Origin: Thiomonas sp.
GTDB taxonomy: Bacteria; Pseudomonadota; Gammaproteobacteria; Burkholderiales; Burkholderiaceae
NCBI GenBank assembly: GCA_027443745.1
Contig: DAIAZB010000404.1
Location: 1-18,284, forward strand
Direction of reading: 5' to 3'
Length of the DNA stretch: 18,284 nt
Under the pieces are notes generated by a model. It was given only the letters and a program-made list of their open reading frames with translations, was not told the DNA's origin and did no database searches. Position 1 is the first letter of the stretch. Every line of letters begins with the position of its first letter. Both the position numbers and the translations under genes were made by a program. Shown here in pieces: positions 6,401 to 12,516 of the stretch.

Positions 6401-8969
6401 CTCGGTGGGCATCCAAATCGACTTCGCTGGTCCGGACGAGGCAGTGGCGCGACTGATCGAATGTCAACATCGGCACCACCTTGGTAAAGGCGCGTGCAAG
6501 GTTTGGCAGCAGCTTGGCTCGCACCTCCTTTCGCGTCGTTCGCATCGACTCACGAACGTCGCGCAGGTCCGCATCGAAGTGGGCGCGATGCTCGCGTTCA
6601 CGAACGGACCAATCCTCCAACGGCGGCATCGGAATACCCCGCCAGCTCCAGGCAGTCATGTGCTCACCGCCGACCATCCATTCATCTTCGACCAGAAACG
6701 CATCGAGCGCAGGGGCAAGGCGTGAACCAAGTTCTGCAGGTGCATATGGAGACAGATCCGCAGTGGCATAGGCGGGGCAGGTGACCCAGCCCATCTGGGC
6801 GTTGCGTAGTTCGGGCTCGATCCCGCACCTTTGCAGTGCATGGTTCAGGCGATGGCGATACCAGTTGTCATGTGCACGCAGAGCTTCCGGCATGGTCTGC
6901 CGGACCTCCATCATCGTCAGCGCCACGGGAGTCTGGTCGCCAGGTACGTCAAATAGCGCGGCTTGGCCTCCCAGTATGGTGTCAATCAGTGCCTTGTCCT
7001 GCGGCGAGGCCGCTGACATCTCGCGCATTTCGTGGAGTGCGTCGAGGAACACGCGCAGGGCGCCGATCCAGCGCCGCCCTGTGCCCGCCAGTCGGTATCG
7101 TCGCAATGGGTCGGCACGCTTGTCGCTAAGTACAACCAGCGCGTGCTCTGGCACGACATCGTAAAGTCGCAACTGCCCGATAGCATCGACGGGGCGGTGG
7201 CCTGTTACCGCCATCAGAGCACCAGCAAGGTAATTGCGGTGAGCTGTCCAGCGCGCGCGCAAGGTAGCGTGCTTGCTGCGATCCAGCGAATGGCGCATCT
7301 TGCGTAGCAGGCGTGGCCATTGTTGCGCTGCTGTCGCACTCAAGACGAGCAGGGAGCCCAGATGGACCTCGCTGTCCAACGCAGCAGCGCGCGGCATCGA
7401 TGCGCCCGGGAACCAGTCAGTTTGGATCGCGCGTACCACTCGGGTGATATCCGATTGGCGTGGAGCCGAGTAGTACGTCGGAGCAGTCGATAGCGAAAAT
7501 GCATCGCCCATCGCGAGTTGCGCAACATCGGCGCCCAGTTGTGCAGCGATCCTACTGGCCAAAGCCAGGCGAAACCTTTGCGATCCCACCGCCAGGTCCG
7601 GATTGAGTAACCGCATCGTGGATTGCAGTCGTTCAATCGTTTCTTCTCGTCGTTCGTGCAGTGGCAGTACAGGCTCACCTTCGACAGCGGCATGAGTTAG
7701 ACCGCGTAGCGCTGCGTCGACGGATTCGGGCAGAGGCCACGCGATCACCATCCCGCACGGTTCGAGCCAGTCCTTCAGTCTTGGATCCGGGCGCACTGCA
7801 TGCGGCGGGCGAAGTACAGGCCGATAAAGCACGGCAGCATTCGGGTCCATGCAGGTGGTTCCAGGGCTTGGCGCTGTGCCCCAGCGCAAGCTGGAGAGGT
7901 CCATTTCCCGAACGCCTGTTGAAATGACGAGAAGCAATGCAGCGCAGGCTTCCGCTTGCATGAGGTTTGCTTTTCGAAGTGCTCCAGCATGCGTCTCAAG
8001 AGCGCGTTCAACGAACGCACGAATGGCGTCGCCCGGGAGCCAGCGGTCTGCTGGCATCAGCAGATCACCTTCACTCCGCCGCCAGAGTGTTTGCGCGCGC
8101 GCAAGATCCAACTGAACGTGATGGTCGCGCGGGATCACGTCGGCCGGCTCTGCAATTGTGAGGCCGGTTGTGATCTCCACTCCATCATCCGGATCACAAG
8201 CGATTGCATCACCGCTAGGATGCAGGTGCTGGAGCGGCGCCTCAGGGTCGTCCTGAAGGATGCTCCTGGGCATCAAGTCGATGAGATGCGCCGCGCCGCG
8301 TCGCTGATAGCGCAACACTTGCTCGCGGAGCCATAGCCGCCAGAGTCGGCTGAACCCTAGATGCTCTGGCTCACGGACACCACAAAGGATCTCCTGCATA
8401 GCGGAGACCAGTTCACTGGGCGAGGTAACGCCATTGATTGTGTGGCGAAGCGCCGAGCTCTGGTCCTCGGTTTCGTCGGGATTTTCAGCAGCCTTGCCGG
8501 CCCTGCGCAGTGCCCCTCGAATCATGCTTGCGAGTTCAACCAGGCGATGAGGGGGGTGCGTCGGAGTTCTTTCGAGTGCGGCCTCGCACAACAGGCCAGC
8601 AAGTAACTCGAGGTCTGGAAGATCCAGAAGGTTTCGCCCACCTAGTTCCACTACGGTGAAAAAAATAGGTGATGCATTACGGCTTGCCCCGGATAAGCGC
8701 GCTAGAGAGCCCTTGCGCCAGCGCTCTAGAGCATGACGGCAGGGTTCGACTCGAAGCCGCAGGTTTCGGAATACCGCGTAGCGCTCAAGTGTGGCCGCAG
8801 CGTCTTCACGGCCCAAGCAACTCAGCAGACCGTTCGCAAAGGCTGCACGGTGGGCGCGGGTGAGTTGCACGCGCCCGCCAATATGCTGAAGATCCGCTGC
8901 CAAGGCCTCTGCCAGAGCATCGCCTTCAGAGTCGTTGAATTGGGTAATGGGGGCGGCGAGCGCAACCAA
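3465..8969 (-). CDS. Giant protein (1834 aa) with three tandem tyrosine-recombinase-like cores
   Basis: Residue positions are read by eye. Core 1: box I ISTGVREMDLSSLRW (Arg354); box II SQRFRLALASRIAAQLG (Gln464/Arg467), AMGD (488-489) and STAPTYYS (Tyr499). Core 2: MAVTGHRPVDAIGQLRLYDV (Arg592), VVLSDKRAD (Lys617), box II NWYRHRLNH (706-710) and MGW (727-728); the nucleophile is unclear (Tyr734 or Tyr742). Core 3: a helical core-binding-like region at about 1205-1350, then AAGLRTAAVYGLLLTDM (Arg1384), GSIKTDASEGFTPL (Lys1418), HAYWLRKR (Arg1500) and SGQVAIRTPLEAYIAD (Tyr1541). A possible HTH lies near 1640-1662. Core 3 keeps Arg, Lys, Arg and Tyr but its two His positions look replaced. Typical family members have one core in 300-700 aa. 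The start is TTG 8969, directly after an in-frame TGA and without a clear RBS, so the N-terminus is uncertain. No frame break interrupts 5.5 kb, which argues for a functional gene. Likely role: DNA recombination by a mobile element (inferred). Confidence 0.8.
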   Translation of the reverse strand: MVALAAPITQFNDSEGDALAEALAADLQHIGGRVQLTRAHRAAFANGLLSCLGREDAAATLERYAVFRNLRLRVEPCRHALERWRKGSLARLSGASRNASPIFFTVVELGGRNLLDLPDLELLAGLLCEAALERTPTHPPHRLVELASMIRGALRRAGKAAENPDETEDQSSALRHTINGVTSPSELVSAMQEILCGVREPEHLGFSRLWRLWLREQVLRYQRRGAAHLIDLMPRSILQDDPEAPLQHLHPSGDAIACDPDDGVEITTGLTIAEPADVIPRDHHVQLDLARAQTLWRRSEGDLLMPADRWLPGDAIRAFVERALETHAGALRKANLMQAEACAALLLVISTGVREMDLSSLRWGTAPSPGTTCMDPNAAVLYRPVLRPPHAVRPDPRLKDWLEPCGMVIAWPLPESVDAALRGLTHAAVEGEPVLPLHERREETIERLQSTMRLLNPDLAVGSQRFRLALASRIAAQLGADVAQLAMGDAFSLSTAPTYYSAPRQSDITRVVRAIQTDWFPGASMPRAAALDSEVHLGSLLVLSATAAQQWPRLLRKMRHSLDRSKHATLRARWTAHRNYLAGALMAVTGHRPVDAIGQLRLYDVVPEHALVVLSDKRADPLRRYRLAGTGRRWIGALRVFLDALHEMREMSAASPQDKALIDTILGGQAALFDVPGDQTPVALTMMEVRQTMPEALRAHDNWYRHRLNHALQRCGIEPELRNAQMGWVTCPAYATADLSPYAPAELGSRLAPALDAFLVEDEWMVGGEHMTAWSWRGIPMPPLEDWSVREREHRAHFDADLRDVRESMRTTRKEVRAKLLPNLARAFTKVVPMLTFDQSRHCLVRTSEVDLDAHRDVGTHDQDAGGGRAMDADTSKPRARTPRIIEIDEAVLDLLLTHTLSACEDQTGKLTHAANASPLKAIVARTELVRLLRHSHGEGLTRGPLPRVPVLSLTGQPTPFMPGLGMAVRQAEHVREALMNDLHDGHAMRTLAWLTVLIHSPYRRAIWADAAVRAAATAARVAERPGILRLDAMLGATSFQMVFGGIPAIVLAQRAHLAPTAHPPTPALVAGWLRSRFPGWDQDADDSVSLARIESLARAAGRIELTGTERVLLLDEATLHTVAARRCLALDGDWPAETNPDNTARRPAVDVRHDRSASDDKPVPRPAYARLAYGRLASVLNPAKFAAMRGKAGKGRRGWRTALARELEHLLDQQTAQSNVGLLVAFALDRLRRGGVRLKQLEHRTIQTAITRFGRALLELAGATPLYAADAEVRTQLYLAVLNAKSPAFRARVSESLQQFDRFLVGQYGGDTADWNAIKATIGMIVDSADPAVVTNAEVQAVIKALSVDRSSELARTDGSPAQKRLTMQRWLAFVIQEAAGLRTAAVYGLLLTDMLLLGPGADYVHLHARGGYGSIKTDASEGFTPLQGTLWTHVRTDVIAWLAQERAHCAGLSPARVPLFAQVPGDAARVSQDLLYSRIHELMRWATGLRDAHAYWLRKRRILARHRAAQEMPTAWAIDVRAALADSGQVAIRTPLEAYIADPAVPLTGSLRTADAVSRAALFAAAGPRLSGKAGLDMAWMRAKDTVPGMRVGIVLSRQSLLPTMAPAEHWTDPPQQPVGRRAMPSDIAAYARARQKSPDLSIEQVGLSVGLDINFVNMLEHAAQDLTLQRQCAPWDAGVPGKGIRILPPPRRLPGTEPLFRALDHEPSDALRTIASIWARRSGAFVDAEHGEMLVLLDAREATEVSAALHTLGIAPTRIVVTHPLEQGLYGLSLSRASPSSPEDHPRERRVSLLAALRWVSSLVWLYERVTSVPRSALSVAAQSEKDLTSP

Positions 8970-9231
8970 TCAATTGGCCAGAAGTCCAAGACTTGGCCCC
9001 ATAGTAATGCTTTGGTCAAGTGTTCGGCAGGTCCGTGCTTAACATTTATCGACCTTGATGAACGTCCGCCCAGAGTGGGAAGTTACCCTGCGATTGACTG
9101 TTAAAGTTCAATAAAGAAGATATAGCATTGATTTATATGGGTTTATTGAGTTATGCGGCAGAAACGTGCATGGGCGCGTTAAGTTAATCTAGATACATAC
9201 ATGGCAAGAAAGATATATCAGCTTGACGTCT
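8970..9231. promoter_or_regulatory. AT-rich upstream region of the giant recombinase-like gene
   Basis: The part from about 9095 to 9220 is strikingly AT-rich compared with its surroundings. It holds an 8-bp inverted repeat, TCAATAAA (9108-9115) and TTTATTGA (9142-9149), plus several TATA-like words. It sits between the TTG start of the minus-strand gene and the tRNA fragment. The minus-strand promoter and perhaps an operator or recombinase core site should be here. I could not fix a -35/-10 pair with confidence. Confidence 0.4.
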
Positions 9232-9271
9232 CTCATAATGGTCGGTGGTTCGAGTCCACCCATAGCCACCA
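9232..9271 (+). other. tRNA-Met-like 3' fragment, probable attachment-site remnant
   Basis: The bases read like the 3' half of an elongator tRNA-Met. CTCATAA (9232-9238) is an anticodon loop with CAT at 9234-9236. GGTGG TTCGAGT CCACC (9244-9260) is a perfect T-arm. CATAGCC (9261-9267) is the acceptor 3' strand, followed by A and encoded CCA (9269-9271). Only 5 bases separate the anticodon loop from the T-stem where about 10 are expected, and nothing upstream pairs as a 5' half, D-arm or acceptor strand. It is therefore not a functional tRNA. Such displaced 3' ends are typical of the far end of elements integrated at tRNA genes. Confidence 0.75.
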
Positions 9272-9783
9272 CCGCATCAGCGCGCCGCGCGATCCCTCTG
9301 CAACCCGCATCCCGCCTCGTTTCCCTGGCGCCGAGCGCGTTCGAGCATGCACCCGTTTGCGCGCGATTTCAAGCCTGCGTTTGGACGTCCAAATGCCCTC
9401 TGTGCCCATTCTGTGCCCAACTTCTGTGCCCACGATCTGCCAGATTGGCAGAAATGACCTCAGCATCGACGATTTTTGGGCTGACCCCTTCCCCGACTTT
9501 GGGCACAGATTTTGTGCCCATCCTGTGCCCACGAGCTCCACCCATGTGACCCCGTTCGAGCGCCCGTGGACTCGTCGATTTGCAAGGCCAATCCAGGAGT
9601 CGAATCGCGCGAGTCGACATCCTGCGATCGGGCTGCAAGGCATCGATCCAGAGTGATGCTCCATTTCCATCACCGTGTGAGCATCGACCGAATCGGATCA
9701 GCGACCCGTAGTGCGTTGCGTGGTGGCGGCGTACTGAATCGCTCTGCCTCGTGTGCGTGCCCTGAGTGCTGGGATCTGACCGT
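9272..9783. other. Gene-free stretch beside the tRNA fragment
   Basis: No coding region is supported in these 512 bases. Open frames here are the usual read-through of tRNA 3' ends (for example WLWVDSNHRPL on the minus strand, antisense to the T-arm). The notable content is the TGTGCCCA repeat set at 9401-9531. The remainder, from 9532 up to the helicase stop at 9784, shows no recognisable element. Confidence 0.6.
9401..9531. repeat. Six copies of TGTGCCCA in two clusters (candidate integrase arm sites)
   Basis: Exact TGTGCCCA occurs at 9401-9408, 9412-9419, 9425-9432, 9513-9520 and 9524-9531, and its reverse complement TGGGCACA occurs at 9500-9507. Start-to-start distances are 11 and 13 bases in the left cluster and 13 and 11 in the right cluster, a mirrored arrangement with 75 bases between the inner copies. 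The array begins 130 bases from the tRNA CCA end. Short repeated octamers near a tRNA attachment site are what arm-type integrase sites look like. No integrase gene is adjacent to them now. Confidence 0.6.
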
Positions 9784-10134
9784 TCAATGCAGGGCAAACA
9801 GTTCCTTGAGCTCCGCATTGTCCAGCTGACCGATCCAGCGCTCACCGGTGCCGACCGTCAGGTCAGCCAGTTCGCGTTTGCTCTGGATCATCGCGTTGAT
9901 GCGTTCTTCAAACGTCGCCCGGGTAATGAGGCGGTGCATCTGCACATTACGCTGCTGACCGATGCGGTAGGCACGGTCGGTCGCCTGCGCCTCCACTGCC
10001 GGGTTCCACCACAGGTCGTAGTGGATCACGTTCGAGGCCGCCGTCAGATTCAGGCCGGTGCCGCCCGCTTTGAGCGAGAGCAGGAAGACACGCTCAGTGC
10101 GATCCTGCTGGAAGCGCTCGACCAACGCATCGCG
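9784..10134 (-). pseudogene. SNF2-family helicase, C-terminal fragment
   Basis: The minus frame reads RDALVERFQQDRTERVFLLS, then LKAGGTGLNLTAASNVIHYD (motif V region), WWNPAVEAQATDRAYRIGQ (motif VI with the arginine finger), and the closing helices ending ELFALH at TGA 9786-9784. This is the end of the RecA-like lobe 2 of SNF2/HepA-type ATPases, which remodel protein-DNA complexes. A full protein has roughly 900-1100 residues; here about 115 remain. In frame, the codon just before RDAL is TAG 10137-10135, which is also the stop codon of the Sel1 gene, so the upstream helicase sequence has been replaced by rearrangement. The natural C-terminus seems preserved. It is not functional as an ATPase because the Walker motifs are missing. 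Confidence 0.85.
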
Positions 10135-11502
10135 CTAGGCGCGCGGCACGCCGCCATGCAAGTACAGCGGCTCGCGGCCCAAGCGATCTTTGAGCGGATG
10201 CGCGGCCAGCCATGCTTGGGCATCTTGCTGTGCCAAGGCGATTTGCTTTGGTGGCATGTGGGTTCTCAATAGCGCCATGGCACCTTGTGTAACGGTGTAG
10301 TTCTCGGCCCCGGGCGCAGACCCGATTTGTGCAAGCTCAAACCATGTGTAGGCTTTCACAAGATTCTGGGGAACGCCTTGCGCCTTGGCGTCCATCATGC
10401 CGAGGTTGACCTGCGCGGTCGGGTTTTCGCGCGCCGCCGCCAGCAGGAACCACTTGCGCGCCCTGGCATAGTTCAGTGGAACGCCTGCGCCGACTTCATA
10501 CATCACGCCGAGCGCGACTTGCGCATCGACGCTGCCTCGCGGCGCAGCACGGTGAAACCAATAGAAGGCGCGGGTCAAATTGTGCGGGACATCGACACCG
10601 TGTTCGTCAATTAAGCCAAGGCCGTATTCCGCATCGGGGTCACCAAACATGGCCGCCCTGTGGTACCACTTCGCCGCCTTGCTGTCGTTCCGGGGAACGC
10701 CACTACCCAAGTAGTACGCGCGCGCGACGCCATCCACCCCATCGAGATTGCCTTGACGGGCTGCCGCTCGATACCACTTGAACGCCTTCCCTGGGTTCCG
10801 TGCGATGCCATGACTCGTGGCGTAAAGATACGCCAGTTGGACTTGGGCTTGCACGTCACCATCCATGGCAGCAAGGCGATACCACTGCTCGGCCTGGGCG
10901 GCGCTTTCTGGCACACCATGGCCTGACTGATAGTCACTGGCCAGGTCGATCTGTGCGTCTCGATCACCCGCCGCCGCAGCAAGTCGATACCACTTGTCCG
11001 CCTTGGACTCATCCTTCGGCACGCCGCGCCCCAGTGCGTAGGCGACCCCAAGGGCTGTCTCGGCTTCCGCATCACCTTGCTTTGCATCACGCCGATACCA
11101 CTTCACCGCCTTGGCGTAGTCTCGAGGAACACCCTGACCGTAGTAGTAGACATTGCCGAGGTTGTATTCGCCGACAGGATCACCGTGGTCCGCAGCCGAT
11201 TTGTACCAATACAGTCCCTTGGCATCGCTCTGCGGTACGCCGCGTCCTTTTTGGTAGAGCCAACCGAGGTTGACCTGGGCGTGCACATCGCCGGCATGCG
11301 CGGACAGGCGATACCACTTCGCCGCCTTGACGTCGCTCTTCGGAACCCCTTCGCCAGTCTCGTACATCACGCCGAGGTCGTTCTCGGCGACCGGGTTGCC
11401 CTTGCGTGCTTCCCGGCGATCAAGCTTGGCGATTTCAGCCTGGGGATGGCAACCAGTCAATAGCGCCGCAAGTGCGCAAATCGCGAATGCGCGATGTATC
11501 AT
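10135..11502 (-). CDS. Sel1-repeat (TPR-like) lipoprotein
   Basis: The preferred start is ATG 11502 (455 aa). It gives a lipoprotein signal, MIHRAFAICALAALLTGC, with the lipobox LTGC, and has AAGGGG 5 bases upstream. Longer in-frame starts up to 11616 would bury the signal. After a short linker come about ten consecutive 36-residue Sel1 repeats, each of the form AxxxLGxxYxxGxGVPxxxxKAxKWYxxAAxxGD. Repeats 8 and 10 are the most divergent. The C-terminal tail (about 60 residues) has no repeats. Sel1 solenoids act as protein-protein scaffolds, in bacteria often in envelope stress or secretion contexts; the partner here is unknown. The gene lies 150 bases after the 231-aa gene on the same strand. 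Its stop TAG 10137-10135 sits exactly at the joint with the helicase fragment, so its last residues might be altered by the rearrangement. Confidence 0.9.
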   Translation of the reverse strand: MIHRAFAICALAALLTGCHPQAEIAKLDRREARKGNPVAENDLGVMYETGEGVPKSDVKAAKWYRLSAHAGDVHAQVNLGWLYQKGRGVPQSDAKGLYWYKSAADHGDPVGEYNLGNVYYYGQGVPRDYAKAVKWYRRDAKQGDAEAETALGVAYALGRGVPKDESKADKWYRLAAAAGDRDAQIDLASDYQSGHGVPESAAQAEQWYRLAAMDGDVQAQVQLAYLYATSHGIARNPGKAFKWYRAAARQGNLDGVDGVARAYYLGSGVPRNDSKAAKWYHRAAMFGDPDAEYGLGLIDEHGVDVPHNLTRAFYWFHRAAPRGSVDAQVALGVMYEVGAGVPLNYARARKWFLLAAARENPTAQVNLGMMDAKAQGVPQNLVKAYTWFELAQIGSAPGAENYTVTQGAMALLRTHMPPKQIALAQQDAQAWLAAHPLKDRLGREPLYLHGGVPRA

Positions 11503-11652
11503 AAGTCCCCTTCCATCCATGCCCCGGCAGAGTTTTCTGCGAATGCGTTGCGAACGTCGCCAAAAAGCAAGATCTTCGGGATGCCTATGGCAGAATCGAG
11601 CGTCGGATCGCGGCATGCCACCCAGCCTACGATGAAGCAGTGTGTGCGTTGT

Positions 11653-12348
11653 TCAACATGACGTAACTTGACCTGCATGCAGCGATTGGATGCGTCCGTG
11701 CAGTGACCGAAGCATGAGCCAGTTTGTGAGATCAAATCGCATAATATTCCCCGTGTCACAATTTCCCCGTGAAGGCCGCTCAAAATCGAACGACAGCCAA
11801 TGACGCCACGCGACAGATGGCGGGCCAAGATGCGATATAATCGAGGAGATGGGTGAGCCAATCTCGAGCCCCAATCCGACAATCACCGGCGTCATAGCCT
11901 TTGGCAAGGATGGGCAATCATGGCTTGGTCCACCTGACGGCACATTTTCGATATCGATTTCCTGAACCACATGATCCGGCCCACCCATTTCTCCACTTGA
12001 AACGATCCATATGCGTTCGACAGGCGCGGCGTGCGTATTGGTGTAGCAGAGCCAAAGAATAGAGCCACCCGCATCCCCGTGGCGCTCGATCTGTCCTGCG
12101 TGCAATGCGCCCCTCACGTCATTCAGCGTGGTGTGCTCGAAGCGGGCGCCGAAAGCTCCCAGTGCGAAGCCTACAGCTGGCTCACTGCGGAGCGTGGCCC
12201 GGTACGGCATGAGGCGCCAGGACGGGAGCGCGGGTGGTGGCGTCTTTGCTGAGATCGGAGCGGCGGAACAAGCAAGCAACAGTAAACATCCTGCGGCGAA
12301 ACTTGTTATGCCACGAGCCTTCTGGATAGAGGATTTTTCAGGTGTCAC
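11653..12348 (-). CDS. Exported protein of unknown function, 231 aa
   Basis: The start is GTG 12348 with GAGG about 10 bases upstream. The N-terminus has basic residues and then a hydrophobic stretch, FAAGCLLLLACSAAPISA, which is a signal peptide. LLAC is a possible lipobox and ISA a possible signal peptidase I site. The mature part has mixed alpha/beta character with several Cys (ILWLCYTNT, SHDCPSL, GNCDTGN) and a GLGLEIGSPISSIISHLG segment resembling small periplasmic repeats that follow a G-x-P-x-S-x-V-x-x-x-L-G-x-P pattern. No family is recognised with confidence. It is on the same strand and 150 bases upstream of the Sel1 lipoprotein, so the two may form an envelope-directed pair. Its GTG start lies within a palindrome (12343-12357). 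Confidence 0.75.
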   Translation of the reverse strand: MTPEKSSIQKARGITSFAAGCLLLLACSAAPISAKTPPPALPSWRLMPYRATLRSEPAVGFALGAFGARFEHTTLNDVRGALHAGQIERHGDAGGSILWLCYTNTHAAPVERIWIVSSGEMGGPDHVVQEIDIENVPSGGPSHDCPSLPKAMTPVIVGLGLEIGSPISSIISHLGPPSVAWRHWLSFDFERPSRGNCDTGNIMRFDLTNWLMLRSLHGRIQSLHAGQVTSC

Positions 12349-12357
12349 GCGGTGACA
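12343..12357. promoter_or_regulatory. Palindrome covering the GTG start of the 231-aa gene
   Basis: On the minus strand TGTCACCGCGTGACA is a perfect 6-bp inverted repeat with a 3-base centre. The right arm contains the start codon GTG 12348-12346, and the left arm lies just after the GAGG ribosome-binding element. It could be an operator or an mRNA hairpin that hides the start. Chance occurrence is also possible. Confidence 0.35.
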
Positions 12358-12516
12358 TCCTCAGGTGTAACGGTTTGAACTCGGTCAAGATCTGCGGTGA
12401 CACTCTTGCCCCCTTCGGTTACTCCACGCCACTGGCCCGTTGCGGCCGCCGCATGACCCCGCGGCATAACGTGCTGCGCGACAGTGTGTCGGATAAGTGT
12501 TGTCACGTGAATGATA

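Noticed and set aside
3465..8969. Naming the giant gene and its neighbours as a gamma-mobile-trio system
   Set aside because: The idea of a recombinase-led trio fits, but I cannot match the proteins to the known trio members from sequence memory, and the sizes and fusion architecture are not known to agree.
9232..9271. A functional tRNA-Met gene
   Set aside because: There is no 5' acceptor strand, D-arm or anticodon-stem partner, and five bases are missing between anticodon loop and T-stem.
9401..9531. A CRISPR array
   Set aside because: The repeated unit is only 8 bases, spacing is 3-5 bases within clusters, one copy is inverted and no cas gene is present.
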